Positions 1 to 10,011 of a stretch of 64,000 bases of DNA are shown piece by piece. Numbering within the stretch: the stretch's first letter is position 1; each line of letters starts with the position of its first letter. The position numbers and the translations under genes were made by a program. The DNA comes from Spirochaetota bacterium (GTDB lineage: Bacteria > Spirochaetota > Spirochaetia > DTKZ01), in the NCBI GenBank assembly GCA_026418195.1, contig JAOABU010000144.1:1-64000 (forward strand), written 5' to 3'. The notes beneath the pieces were generated by a model. That model was not told where the DNA came from. It did no database searches and worked only from the letters and a program-made list of their open reading frames with translations.

Positions 1-19
1 AGATGTGTATAAGAGACAG
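1..19 (+). other. Tn5/Nextera mosaic-end adapter sequence (assembly/library artefact)
   Basis: Exact AGATGTGTATAAGAGACAG at the first 19 nt; creates the artefactual N-terminus MCIRDR in ORF 3..863. Confidence 0.97.
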
Positions 20-863
20 GTATAAGGGACATCCTGGAGTCCTGGTGGGTGAAATCGTAGAATCCCTCGTCTTAAGGGAAGGCCTTCTAGAAAACCCTTC
101 CTATCATGTAATTCTTTCATTGGGTGGTGATGGAACCCATCAGGAGATACTCAACACGCTGGTAGACTTGCCTGGTAATGTGCTGGAACGGATCCTCGTG
201 TTTCGGCTTCCCATGGGAACCGGGAACGATGGAGCGGATGTAGCAACTTTAGCTTCCGCAGCGAAGTGCCTGCTAGGGGAGGGGAAAATCGAGGAAGCGT
301 CGGCGCTCAGGATTCAACCCAAAGGGTTGAGAACGATATATGCCTTCAATATTGCCAGTTTAGGTATCGATGCCTTTGTCACCTACACCGCTAACCGTCT
401 GAAGACCCGATTTAATACAGATATCTATAGAAAAATCGCCGATCTATCCGTGATATTCTACCCGTTCCTATTCCCGACCCAACCGTTGGGTCTGGACATT
501 ACTTGTTGGGATGGTCGAAGAGAACAAGTATCTGGTAGATACGTTCTTGCTGCGTTTGGTGTTTCAGGACATAGAAGTTATGGAAACCATAAATGGATTC
601 TCCCTGGGGAAGAAAATCTTTGCGCCATTACAGATCGATCCTTTAGGAAAAAGTTACAACTGAAGAATCTCCTCTATGCAGGGAAGCATGTGAATCAGGA
701 AGGAGTGCTAGTACGAAAAGCTCAACAGGTTCGCTTTCACTATGATTCTTCCCTCTACCTGCAGTACGATGGAGAGGCAATCCGATTGGAACAGGATAAC
801 TTTCCTTGTCAGATGGAACTGATTTCTACCAGAATTAGGACCCTAAAAGAGAGCAGTATTTGA
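20..863 (+). CDS. Diacylglycerol/lipid kinase catalytic-domain protein (5'-truncated at contig edge)
   Basis: GGDGTHQEILNTL and PMGTGND motifs of the DAGK catalytic domain; true N-terminus missing, ORF start lies in the adapter. Confidence 0.8.
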
Positions 864-899
864 ATTCTACGTATACTTTACCATGCCTGTTCTTGCTCT

Positions 900-2249
900 T
901 CATCCATGCAATAACTTCTCCCAAGCCCTTCCAATCCGGTCTTCCTCCCCCTGCACAAAAGACTGGAGAACCTGAGTTCGTTTTCGGGGAACATCCAGCC
1001 GTAGGTTCCCGGCAGTGCCTGTACTAGTACGCGCCGAGATCGCATCCTTTGGGTCTCGTTGCTTTAATGCGTTTAGGTTATTCGCTACTTCTTTGTAGGC
1101 GTCACGGAAGGGAATTCCTTGTCGGACGAGTTCGTACACTGCATCGGTAGCGAAGATGTCGGGAGTAAATCCGTTTCGTAGCGCTTCTTCATGTACTTGG
1201 ATTTTCTGGATCAAGTGATTCATTACTTGAACCATCTCTAGACATAGGATCATCCCCTTCAAGAACGGTTCTTTGGTTTCCTGGAAATCCCGGTTATATC
1301 CTGAGGGAAGAGATCGGATGATACTTTTTATTGCATTCGAGTACGATCCTAACACAGCAGCTTTTGCGCGGGTAAGTTCCAACCCATCGGGATTCTGCTT
1401 TTGAGGCATGATACTGGAACCGGTGCAGAGCTCTTTGGGGAGAGAAAAGTACCCGATTTCCGGTAAAGAAAAGAGGATCAAATCAGTAGAAAGTTTCGAT
1501 AATGTAAGTCCCATCTGGTCCAATTGATCCAGAATCGCAGCTTCTAACTTGCCGCGAGAATTGTTGGCCGCTAGTACATTGTTGTGCACCACTGGAAAAG
1601 CGAGGAGTTCGGCTGTATATTCCCGGTCTAAAGGAAGGGAGGTTCCATAACTGGCTGCTGAACCCAGAGGACATCGATTCCAGAGTTCGTAGCCCCGCTG
1701 TAGGAGTTCGAGATTGTCGAGAATTTCTTCTCCAAAAGCTGCGAGCCAAAGACCCACGGTGCTAGGCATAGCTAGCTGGGTATGGGTACGGCCGGGCATG
1801 GGAACTTGCTGGTACTGTTCCGCTTGATCGAGAAGGGTGTTGGCTAAATGAAGGGAGGCTCGAAAGATTTTCAGAAGGCGTTCCCTTCCATAGATTCGAA
1901 GAGCCGTAAGGACCTGGTCATTTCGGGACCTTCCGGTATGGATCTTTTTCCCAGTTTCTCCCAAACGCTGCACTAGACGATTTTCGATGGCCGTATGACA
2001 ATCTTCATCCTCTTTTCGGATGGAAAACCGCCCTGCTTTTACATCTTCGATGATCTGGATGAGTTCTTTTCGTACCTTTTCTTCCTCTTCGGAAGTGAGG
2101 ATTCCAATCTTGCGTAGCATCTTTGCTTGGGCTATGCTACCTATACAATCGGGGATCACCAGCTCACTGTCGATCAAGTAATCTTTTCCGACCGTGTACT
2201 CTTCGATCAGCGTATCAATCGAGTAATCTTTTTCCCATAGTTTAGACAC
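900..2249 (-). CDS. argH: Argininosuccinate lyase
   Basis: GSSIMPQKQNPDGLELTRAKA signature, HTGRSRNDQV, full length 449 aa. Confidence 0.96.
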   Translation of the reverse strand: MSKLWEKDYSIDTLIEEYTVGKDYLIDSELVIPDCIGSIAQAKMLRKIGILTSEEEEKVRKELIQIIEDVKAGRFSIRKEDEDCHTAIENRLVQRLGETGKKIHTGRSRNDQVLTALRIYGRERLLKIFRASLHLANTLLDQAEQYQQVPMPGRTHTQLAMPSTVGLWLAAFGEEILDNLELLQRGYELWNRCPLGSAASYGTSLPLDREYTAELLAFPVVHNNVLAANNSRGKLEAAILDQLDQMGLTLSKLSTDLILFSLPEIGYFSLPKELCTGSSIMPQKQNPDGLELTRAKAAVLGSYSNAIKSIIRSLPSGYNRDFQETKEPFLKGMILCLEMVQVMNHLIQKIQVHEEALRNGFTPDIFATDAVYELVRQGIPFRDAYKEVANNLNALKQRDPKDAISARTSTGTAGNLRLDVPRKRTQVLQSFVQGEEDRIGRAWEKLLHG

Positions 2250-2312
2250 ATTCCCTCCCTTCTAAGCTGAACGGTTTAGACTATCTGTATAGGAGGGAAT
2301 GTGTCAACGTTC

Positions 2313-4886
2313 TTACACGAGGAAAACGAGTTCCCCTTGTTTCACGTCAAGGGAAACCGTATCTCCTTCTTTCACTTGACCTGAGAGGACTCTTTTAGCT
2401 AGTTCGTTTAAGACTAAGGTTTGAATCGTTCGCTTCAGAGGCCTAGCACCGAAGGCCGGATCGAATCCCCGATTCGCAAGCAATTCTCTTGCGGAATCCG
2501 TTACCCGCAGGTTTATCTTCTTTTCTTCCAAGCGTTTGGCCACCTTTTTAAGCTCCAGATCCACGATTGCTAGAATCTCCTTTTTGCCCAGCCGATGGAA
2601 CATCACGATCTCATCGAGTCGGTTGAGAAACTCGGGCTTGAAGGTAGCTTTTAGTAAGAGATCGATCTGTGGCCGGATGGAATCTAGGTCTTCTGCTTGC
2701 AGGATCAGATCACTTCCCAAGTTGCTGGTGAGGATAATGATACAGTTGCGGAAGTCCACAGTTCGTCCCTGTCCATCGGTCAGTCGGCCTTCATCCAGCA
2801 GTTGGAGAAGGACATTAAAAACATCTGGATGCGCCTTTTCTATCTCATCGAACAGCACAATGGAGTAAGGTCTCCGTCTCACTACTTCGGTAAGTTGACC
2901 TCCTTGATCATACCCTACGTACCCAGGAGGAGCTCCGATGAGTCGGGAAACGGAATGTTTCTCCATGTACTCGCTCATGTCAATTCTAGTAAGGGCTCGC
3001 TCATCGTTGAAAAGGTAATCTGCCAGAGTTTTTGCCAATTCGGTTTTACCTACCCCTGTAGGTCCTAAGAATAGGAAGGTCCCTAGGGGACGATTGATGT
3101 CGGAAAGCCCACTCTTGTTTCTTCGGATGGCATCGGAAACCACCCGAATAGCTTCCTGCTGGCCTACTACCCGTTGGGATAGAGTCTCTTCCAATTTAAG
3201 GAGTTTTGCCATCTCGGAGGATAGCATCTTTGTAACGGGAATCCCCGTCCAAGAGGATACCACCTTCGCAATATCCTCCTCTGATACTTCTTCTCGCAAC
3301 AGGCGACGTTCTCCCTGAATCTGTTGAAGTTTCTTGGTTTTTGCTTCCAGTTCCCGTTGAGTCATCGGGATCAGGCCATGTTTGATTTCCGCTGCTTTGT
3401 TCAGGTTTCCTTCTCGCTCATAGCGGCTTTCTTCGATACTCAAGGTTTCCAATTTTTGCTTCAATGACCGTATTTCTTCAATGATTTCTTTTTCGTTCTT
3501 CCATTGGAGGAACATGGCATCTCGCTTCGCTTGAAGCTCAGAGAGTTCCTTATCGATTTTTCCTAACCGTTCCAGGGACGCAGGGTCCGTTTCTTTTGAA
3601 AGGGCCTGTTTCTCGATGGTCAATTGGAGGATCTTCCGTTCGATCTGGTCGAGTTCGGTAGGTTGGCTCTCTATTTCCATTTTGAGTCTGCTTGCTGCCT
3701 CATCCACCAGATCGATCGCTTTGTCCGGTAGGAATCGACTCGTAATGTATCGATCGGAAAGCACCGCCGCAGCTACTAGAGCCTCGTCTTTGATCCGAAC
3801 TCCGTGATGTACTTCATACCGTTCTTTCAATCCACGTAAAATAGCGATGGTATCCTCAACCGAGGGTTCGCCCGTGTAGACAGGTTGAAACCTTCTTTCT
3901 AAGGCTGGGTCCTTTTCGATGTGCTTTCGATACTCGTCAAGGGTAGTGGCACCGATAGCACGAAGTTCACCCCGCGCTAAGGCAGGTTTCAAAAGGTTGC
4001 TAGCATCCATCGCTCCCTCTGCCGCACCTGCTCCGACAAGGGTGTGAAGTTCGTCTATGAAGAGGATGATCTCTCCATTGGATTCAGAGATCTCCTTGAT
4101 TACCGCCTTCAACCGCTCCTCGAACTCCCCCCGGAACTTGGTTCCGGCGATCAAGGCTCCTAGGTCAAGAGCTAGAAGTCGTTTATTTTTCAAACTATCT
4201 GGAACATCCCCGGACACAATCCTTCGGGCCAATCCTTCTACGATCGCTGTCTTTCCGACTCCCGGTTCCCCAATCAATACCGGGTTGTTTTTAGTCCGGC
4301 GGCAGAGGACCTGCATGATCCTCCGGATCTCATCGTCCCGTCCGATTACAGGATCGAGTTTTTCCTGCCTGGCTAACGCGGTAAGATCCCTACAGTACTT
4401 TTCCAATACCTGGTACTTGTTTTCTGGATTTGGATCGGTAATCCGGTTATTTCCCCGTATCACTTTCATGGCTTTCAGGATACCGTCCCGGGAAATACCT
4501 GACTTTTTTAATAATTCTGAGAGTTTACCTTCCTCTGCAAGGGCTGCGAGAAGTACATGTTCCCCGCTGGTGTACTCGTCCTTTAAATCGGCCGCTTCTT
4601 TTTCAGCTCGGGTGAGAAGACGTCCTAGATCAGCCGACATTCGAAGTTCCATTCCTTCCCCATAGACCTTCGGTTTGGATTCAAGGGACCGTTCGAGATT
4701 TAGTTCCAGGGATTTCCTGTTCACTCCTAACCGGTCCAATAGAGGAGGTACTACTCCTTCTTCCTGTCGAACCAAAGCCAGGAGCAGATGCTCGCTTTCC
4801 AGCAACTGGTGGTTGTACTGGTGAGCAAATGAAGAGGCTTCCTGCAGGGCCTCCTGCAGTTTAATAGTCATTTTGTCATACCGCAT
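2313..4886 (-). CDS. clpB: ATP-dependent chaperone ClpB (Hsp100)
   Basis: Two AAA+ modules ([27 protein letters not shown]), N-domain and coiled M-domain; 857 aa. Confidence 0.97.
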   Translation of the reverse strand: MRYDKMTIKLQEALQEASSFAHQYNHQLLESEHLLLALVRQEEGVVPPLLDRLGVNRKSLELNLERSLESKPKVYGEGMELRMSADLGRLLTRAEKEAADLKDEYTSGEHVLLAALAEEGKLSELLKKSGISRDGILKAMKVIRGNNRITDPNPENKYQVLEKYCRDLTALARQEKLDPVIGRDDEIRRIMQVLCRRTKNNPVLIGEPGVGKTAIVEGLARRIVSGDVPDSLKNKRLLALDLGALIAGTKFRGEFEERLKAVIKEISESNGEIILFIDELHTLVGAGAAEGAMDASNLLKPALARGELRAIGATTLDEYRKHIEKDPALERRFQPVYTGEPSVEDTIAILRGLKERYEVHHGVRIKDEALVAAAVLSDRYITSRFLPDKAIDLVDEAASRLKMEIESQPTELDQIERKILQLTIEKQALSKETDPASLERLGKIDKELSELQAKRDAMFLQWKNEKEIIEEIRSLKQKLETLSIEESRYEREGNLNKAAEIKHGLIPMTQRELEAKTKKLQQIQGERRLLREEVSEEDIAKVVSSWTGIPVTKMLSSEMAKLLKLEETLSQRVVGQQEAIRVVSDAIRRNKSGLSDINRPLGTFLFLGPTGVGKTELAKTLADYLFNDERALTRIDMSEYMEKHSVSRLIGAPPGYVGYDQGGQLTEVVRRRPYSIVLFDEIEKAHPDVFNVLLQLLDEGRLTDGQGRTVDFRNCIIILTSNLGSDLILQAEDLDSIRPQIDLLLKATFKPEFLNRLDEIVMFHRLGKKEILAIVDLELKKVAKRLEEKKINLRVTDSARELLANRGFDPAFGARPLKRTIQTLVLNELAKRVLSGQVKEGDTVSLDVKQGELVFLV

Positions 4887-5009
4887 ATGCTTCCTTTTTG
4901 TGCTATCTTTAGATTTTTTGTAGATTTCAACTAAAATATACTTAAGAAACTATAAACCGGCAATGATTCTTGAGTAGAATGCAAAACTAGGATAGAGTAG
5001 GGTCTCCGT

Positions 5010-5954
5010 ATGCAGGATCGAAGCAGCGCGATCAGTAAAGCCGCTCTTATTGCACTTATCGGAAACGGGATTCTAGCGACCCTAAAGATTGTTGTTGGGT
5101 TTTTAGCTGGAAGCCTTGCAGTAGTAGGGGATGGGATCGACTCCTCTACAGATGTGATTATAGCAGCGATCACCCTATTCGCTAGTAAAATTACTGCAAA
5201 ACCTTCGGACCGAGAGCATCCCTTTGGACATGGAAGAGCAGAGACGCTGGCAACCACCCTTTTGGCGTTCATCATCTTTTTTGCAGGAGCCCAACTTTGC
5301 ATCTCTACCGTAGAACATTTTTTCGAAGGTCGAACCCGGGAGATTCCCGCTCCAATGGCCTTGTACGTATCGTTTTTGTCCGTCCTAGGTAAGCTATTGC
5401 TGGCTTGGACCCAATTCTCTTTTGGGAAAAAGTACAACAGTGAAATGCTGAAGGCAAATGGGAAAAACATGATGAACGATACCCTTATATCCAGCACGGT
5501 GTTAGCAGGGGTATTTTTTACCATCGTTCTACGGAAACCCTTCCTGGATCCTTTATTTGCTTTCTTAGTAAGTCTATGGATCATGAAGGCTGCCGTTGGT
5601 ATCTTCCTCGGTGTACGAACAGAGCTCATGGACGGGAATACGGACTCAGAGCTGTACCATGCCATCTTTGATGCGGTGCGAGCCGTTCCCGGTGCAGGGA
5701 ATCCACATCGTACTCGGATCCGAAAAGTGGCAAACCTCTTCGATATTGACCTAGATATTGAAGTGGATCCTACCCTTTCGGTTGGGGAGGCTCATGACAT
5801 TGCAATCGAGGTGGAACGGGAAATCCGCCATCGAATCGATTCGGTGTTTGACGTAATGGTTCATGTGGAGCCACAGGGGAATCTGGAAGAAGGAGAAAGC
5901 TTCGGACTTGCGGAAAAACATTTTCCTGAACGGAAGGAGGAACAAGAGCCATGA
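5010..5954 (+). CDS. Cation diffusion facilitator (CDF) family transporter
   Basis: GDGIDSSTD TM2 motif, EHPFGHGRAETLA, C-terminal cytoplasmic domain. Confidence 0.92.
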   Translation: MQDRSSAISKAALIALIGNGILATLKIVVGFLAGSLAVVGDGIDSSTDVIIAAITLFASKITAKPSDREHPFGHGRAETLATTLLAFIIFFAGAQLCISTVEHFFEGRTREIPAPMALYVSFLSVLGKLLLAWTQFSFGKKYNSEMLKANGKNMMNDTLISSTVLAGVFFTIVLRKPFLDPLFAFLVSLWIMKAAVGIFLGVRTELMDGNTDSELYHAIFDAVRAVPGAGNPHRTRIRKVANLFDIDLDIEVDPTLSVGEAHDIAIEVEREIRHRIDSVFDVMVHVEPQGNLEEGESFGLAEKHFPERKEEQEP

Positions 5955-6169
5955 AGGATCCCCAGTTCAAGACAATCCTGATGCATGGATTCACGCACGA
6001 GGAAGCGTTAGCTGTAATGCGGGTGGTGAAACAAACTCTAAAAGAGCCCAACAAATTGATCTTTGCCCTCAGTACCCCTCAGTCCTTACAGAAAAAGTTG
6101 GATGATCTACTTCAAGAATTAGAGGAAGAACATCGCGCTATGACAGAGCAGGAGGGGAAAAATCCTTGA
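5951..6169 (+). CDS. Small conserved protein, DUF3783-like
   Basis: 72 aa ORF overlapping the CDF stop by 4 nt (ATGA); resembles DUF3783 by eye. Confidence 0.55.
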   Translation: MKDPQFKTILMHGFTHEEALAVMRVVKQTLKEPNKLIFALSTPQSLQKKLDDLLQELEEEHRAMTEQEGKNP

Positions 6170-6195
6170 CCCCTATCCATTCGGTAGGATAGTAT
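6166..6195 (+). promoter_or_regulatory. Putative sigma70 promoter upstream of hisC (TTGACC-N18-TAGTAT)
   Basis: -35 at 6166-6171, -10 at 6190-6195, 25 nt before ATG 6220. Confidence 0.5.
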
Positions 6196-6219
6196 CCCAT
6201 AAACAGGAGAACCAACCTA

Positions 6220-7278
6220 ATGAAACTCAGAAAGACCTTAGAACACATTGTTCCTTACTCACCTGGAACACTGAAGGAAGGTGCCATCAAATTGGCCTCC
6301 AATGAGAATCCCTTAGGGCCTTCCCCTAAAGCTATTGCTCGGATCAAGGAAATGGCAACTACAGTTTCCCTCTATCCTGATGCGGGTGTAGGCAAGCTTC
6401 GAGATGCCGTGGCAAAGAAACTGGGTATGGAGCGGGACAATTTGATCTTTGGCAACGGTTCCGATGAAGTCCTCTGTTTGATTACCGGGGCATACATCGA
6501 AGAGGGAGACAACACTGTAACTTCAGAACATACTTTTTCCGAATACACCTTTGCCACCGTTCTGTTTGGTGGGAAGGTGAAATATGCCCCTATGAAGGAC
6601 GGGCGATTCGATCTTACGAAACTATTAGAGGTGGTGGATTCCCGAACCAAGATTGTATTCCTCTGTAACCCCAATAACCCTACAGGAACATCCTTTGGAG
6701 AAAAGGAGTTCCGGGCCTTTATGGAGCGTCTACCTTCGTCGATTCTCGTAGTTTCGGATGAAGCTTATCGGGAGTATGTAGAACGGCCCGATTTCCCCGA
6801 TACCTTGCGGATGATTCCCCAGTATCCCAACCTGGTAGTTCTCCGCACCTTTTCTAAGATCTATGGCCTAGCAGGACTTCGGGTAGGGTACGGGGTTGGA
6901 TCCAAAGAGGTAATTGCGGATTTCTATAAGACAAAAACACCTTTCAATGTAAACCTTCTAGCCCAAGAAGCAGCCTTGGCAGCCCTCGAGGATGAAGAGT
7001 TCGTAAAACTGTCGGTTGAAACGAATCGTAAGGGAAAGTCGTATCTATACCAGGAGTTCGATCGTTTAGGTCTTAAATACTACCCTACCGATGCAAACTT
7101 TGTGTGTGTCCATGTAGGGAGGGATTCGGTGGAAGTATTTCGAACCATCATGGAATTGGGTGTCACGATACGGCCCCTTCGAAGTTTTCAGTTAAACGAA
7201 TGGATCCGGGTAACCATAGGAACCGAGGATCAAAACCGGAAATTCGTGAAATGTCTGGAACAGGCCCTCCGGACTTGA
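6220..7278 (+). CDS. hisC: Histidinol-phosphate aminotransferase
   Basis: Class I/II aminotransferase; SNENPLGPSPKA, NPNNPTG, RTFSKIYGLAGLRVGY. Confidence 0.93.
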   Translation: MKLRKTLEHIVPYSPGTLKEGAIKLASNENPLGPSPKAIARIKEMATTVSLYPDAGVGKLRDAVAKKLGMERDNLIFGNGSDEVLCLITGAYIEEGDNTVTSEHTFSEYTFATVLFGGKVKYAPMKDGRFDLTKLLEVVDSRTKIVFLCNPNNPTGTSFGEKEFRAFMERLPSSILVVSDEAYREYVERPDFPDTLRMIPQYPNLVVLRTFSKIYGLAGLRVGYGVGSKEVIADFYKTKTPFNVNLLAQEAALAALEDEEFVKLSVETNRKGKSYLYQEFDRLGLKYYPTDANFVCVHVGRDSVEVFRTIMELGVTIRPLRSFQLNEWIRVTIGTEDQNRKFVKCLEQALRT

Positions 7279-7281
7279 GTA

Positions 7282-7947
7282 TTGGGGAATAGGAGGGGGG
7301 AATTGCCCTGGTCATTCGCTACCCATCTCATGGTAGTCATCCTTGTTCCTATTCTTTTATTTACGGGGGTCTATATAGGGGAAAAGAGGGCACCTGCTCA
7401 ATCGCCGCGTCTTGGGCGATCGAAAGGGTCTCCTTTAATACTTGCATTCTTGGGTGGGGGAATGATAGCCTTTCCTGTATTGGCCCTCCTTCTCATCCTT
7501 CCTCCTTGGAAAGGGTACGGCGCGTATCTTCGAGTAGCTGCAGTAGAAGAAGTCGGAAAGGCTATCCTACCCATGATACTGGTGAGGATGAGAGGCACGG
7601 TATCAATCCGAAAAACGATCCTCCTGTTCGTAGCTTCGGCTCTTGGATTCTCACTCTTAGAGAACCTTCTGTTCCTTATGAAGGATCCGGAAACTTCCTT
7701 CTTTCGTTCCTTTACTTCTGTTCCCCTCCATGGAGCCCTTTCTGCTATCTTTGGATTTGCTCATGGGTTCAGTCGATTTCAGTACAAAAGCCGTACCTTC
7801 TGGGGAGGAATAGTGGCGATCCTTCTCCATGGGATGTACAATGCTGGTTGGGAGTTCTCTATTGCGATCTCAGTCGGTGTATTGATTGTATCCTTCACAA
7901 TTGCAGGAAGTCTTTGGATAATAGCCCAGCGGATAGGAGATGCTTGA
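7282..7947 (+). CDS. PrsW-family intramembrane metalloprotease-like membrane protein (TTG start)
   Basis: EEVGK, ENLLFL, HGALSAIFGFAHG and HGMYNAG motifs in a multi-TM protein. Confidence 0.75.
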   Translation: MGNRRGELPWSFATHLMVVILVPILLFTGVYIGEKRAPAQSPRLGRSKGSPLILAFLGGGMIAFPVLALLLILPPWKGYGAYLRVAAVEEVGKAILPMILVRMRGTVSIRKTILLFVASALGFSLLENLLFLMKDPETSFFRSFTSVPLHGALSAIFGFAHGFSRFQYKSRTFWGGIVAILLHGMYNAGWEFSIAISVGVLIVSFTIAGSLWIIAQRIGDA

Positions 7948-7955
7948 ATAAGCTA

Positions 7956-7984
7956 TTGACGGAACCCTCGATATTTTGTATTTA
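7956..7984 (+). promoter_or_regulatory. Putative tRNA promoter (TTGACG-N17-TATTTA)
   Basis: -35 7956-7961, -10 7979-7984, upstream of tRNA at 8007. Confidence 0.5.
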
Positions 7985-8006
7985 TATAAGTAACGATTAG
8001 GAACGA

Positions 8007-8079
8007 CGCAGGGTAGAGCAGTTGGCAGCTCGTCGGGCTCATAACCCGGAGGTCGCAGGTTCAAGTCCTGCCCCTGCTA
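8007..8079 (+). tRNA. Initiator tRNA-fMet (CAU)
   Basis: Cloverleaf folds by eye: acceptor GCAGGG/CCCTGC with unpaired C1:U72, D-stem GAGC/GCTC, anticodon loop CTCATAA on three consecutive G-C pairs (GGG/CCC), T-arm GCAGG-TTCAAGT-CCTGC; CCA not encoded. Confidence 0.93.
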
Positions 8080-8084
8080 TTCAC

Positions 8085-8867
8085 TTATTCTTTCCAAGGA
8101 AAAATCATTCCTTTTAATGTTCTTTTCCCTACTCGTTCACGATCTTCTGTTAATAGGGAATCCCAGGGGATCTGTCTGCGGTCTACCTGGGGATGAGTCT
8201 CTAGGTAGTCATACTTCAGTAACCGAAGCTTGAATCCTACTTGAAACCAAAGGAGAATCCCCGTTAAACCGGGAAGAAGAAAGGCTGTCAGAAACGAAAG
8301 TACAAATAGAATCGCAGCCCCTATTGCAAGAAATACCGTGAAACCAGTGTTATCGAAAAATACGAGAAAGCATTTTTTTAGGATTTTCTTCAAATTGGAA
8401 TCTACCTGAGTTCGTAAAGGAAAGAAATAGAGACTGGCAAGGAACCATAGCACGCTAAACCAGAAAATAAGGACCAAAGCTATGGTTCCGAAGATTGATT
8501 TCATGGAGGCGTATACTGGGAATGCCACCATGAGGACGAACAAATGGCACACCACGATTCCTCCGAACACTAAACTGGAGGGCCAGGATTCCTTAAGAAA
8601 CTGGATGAATTCCGTCATTCCTGGATCTCTGTAGTAGGCTACTTCTTTCATCATGAAGGAAACGGCTCCACTGTAAAGAAAAAGGAGCAAAATCCCTACC
8701 ACGAAGGAAATGGCGGATGGGACCACACCAAATCGGTACAACCAAGGTGGTAGAAGAAACGGAACTGCTAATAGCAGAAGGAATCCCACGTTCAGAATGA
8801 CAACCAGAAACAAATGGTCCCAGAAATCGAAAAAAGTCTTTTTAATCGTAAATCCCCACATACCCAA
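8085..8867 (-). CDS. Multi-pass membrane protein, possibly YesL/DUF624-like
   Basis: 260 aa with about 5-6 hydrophobic segments; weak family resemblance only. Confidence 0.5.
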   Translation of the reverse strand: MGMWGFTIKKTFFDFWDHLFLVVILNVGFLLLLAVPFLLPPWLYRFGVVPSAISFVVGILLLFLYSGAVSFMMKEVAYYRDPGMTEFIQFLKESWPSSLVFGGIVVCHLFVLMVAFPVYASMKSIFGTIALVLIFWFSVLWFLASLYFFPLRTQVDSNLKKILKKCFLVFFDNTGFTVFLAIGAAILFVLSFLTAFLLPGLTGILLWFQVGFKLRLLKYDYLETHPQVDRRQIPWDSLLTEDRERVGKRTLKGMIFPWKE

Positions 8868-8918
8868 AGCCTACCCGAAAACCTTCTCTAATGTCCATAG
8901 AAGTGATACATTTACAAC

Positions 8919-9209
8919 ATGATGGATGATGAGGTTGTACGACGTTCCATCGAGGAACTGTCCACTGTACTGGCGGAAACGACCGAGAAAGAATGGATAC
9001 GAAGATTCCTCTATGATCTGTTGACCCCTTCAGAGATACGGGAGATTGCAGGACGTTGGTTGCTAGTTCGGGAAATAGATCGAGGTACAACCCAACGAGA
9101 GATTGCCCGAAAATTCTCTCTAAGCCTTTGCAAGATCACCCGCGGGTCCCGTGAATTGAAAAAACCAGGTTCCGCCTTTCGGTACATGATCGATAAACTG
9201 AAAGAGTAA
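8919..9209 (+). CDS. Trp repressor (TrpR)-family transcriptional regulator
   Basis: LLTPSEIREIAGRW...GTTQREIARKFSLSLCKITRGSRELK, the TrpR helix-turn-helix signature. Confidence 0.85.
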   Translation: MMDDEVVRRSIEELSTVLAETTEKEWIRRFLYDLLTPSEIREIAGRWLLVREIDRGTTQREIARKFSLSLCKITRGSRELKKPGSAFRYMIDKLKE

Positions 9210-9213
9210 GGAA

Positions 9214-10011
9214 TCAATCGTATTGATGGGAAAGCCAGGTAATCACTGCATCCGCTACTTGTTCCCGTTCCACATCATTTAAAACCACATGGCCGCTCTC
9301 TGAAAAGGTAATAGAATCCACTTCACAGCGATGGGCTTTCTGTTTCACAAGGTCTAGTACAGAAGAGGGTACTGTGTCATCCTTTCCTCCAAGGAGTACC
9401 AGGATTTCCCCTGTTAGAAGGGAAAGGTGTCTCTGGGCATACCGCTGCAGTCGGTAAAGCTCTGCTGCTTGGATAGGCCAATTGTACTTCCAATAGGTTT
9501 CAGCTATCGTACCATACTCTTTAGGACCATCAAACCGGTACTCGTTCTTTTCTATTCGGTGCAGGAAGAACCGTAATAAGGGGGTGAGGAAAAGTCTAGG
9601 ATCGAATACCTGCAATGCGGGAGCCGCTAGAACAAGTTTGCCGGATTGAAATTGCGCGTTTCCCAGGATAGCGAGGAGAGCACCCATGGAAAGTCCTACC
9701 CAATGAACGGTTCGGAATCGACCCCTCAGATCTAGGTATGTGTCCAACGCTTTTCTGTACCAATCCTCGGCTCGGGTAGTAATAAAATCTAATCCATCCG
9801 TTCCATGCCCGGGCAAACGAGGAAGAGCGACGGTGAAACCAGCGGTGTATAACCGATGAGCGAAGAAGGATAGTTCATCCGTGATTCCTGTGTAGCCATG
9901 GAGAACCAATACCGCATCTTCACCCCCTTCCAGATATAGAGGTAGAGCTACGGTATGAGTATGGAGTTCTTTAGGAAGAGACAGTAAATGTGATAGACTC
10001 ATGGGTATCAC
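9214..10011 (-). CDS. Alpha/beta hydrolase (carboxylesterase/monoacylglycerol-lipase-like)
   Basis: VLVLHGYTG oxyanion region, GLSMGA nucleophile elbow, C-terminal GH catalytic His. Confidence 0.88.
   Translation of the reverse strand: MIPMSLSHLLSLPKELHTHTVALPLYLEGGEDAVLVLHGYTGITDELSFFAHRLYTAGFTVALPRLPGHGTDGLDFITTRAEDWYRKALDTYLDLRGRFRTVHWVGLSMGALLAILGNAQFQSGKLVLAAPALQVFDPRLFLTPLLRFFLHRIEKNEYRFDGPKEYGTIAETYWKYNWPIQAAELYRLQRYAQRHLSLLTGEILVLLGGKDDTVPSSVLDLVKQKAHRCEVDSITFSESGHVVLNDVEREQVADAVITWLSHQYD

Noticed and set aside
3-20. MCIRDR N-terminus of ORF 3..863 as a true start
   Set aside because: It is the translation of the Nextera mosaic end, not genomic coding sequence.
1021-1030. GTACTAGTAC palindrome resembling a trp operator core
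   Set aside because: Inside the argH coding region, not near a promoter; likely chance despite a TrpR-family gene in the window.
4057-4665. 202-aa + strand ORF
   Set aside because: Fully antisense to clpB; low-complexity Ser/Arg-rich shadow ORF with no recognisable domain.
4887-5009. Possible CIRCE/HrcA operator upstream of clpB
   Set aside because: No TTAGCACTC-N9-GAGTGCTAA sequence present; only weak promoter-like elements.
4931-5665. 244-aa minus-strand ORF
   Set aside because: Antisense to the well-supported CDF transporter; composition typical of a shadow ORF.
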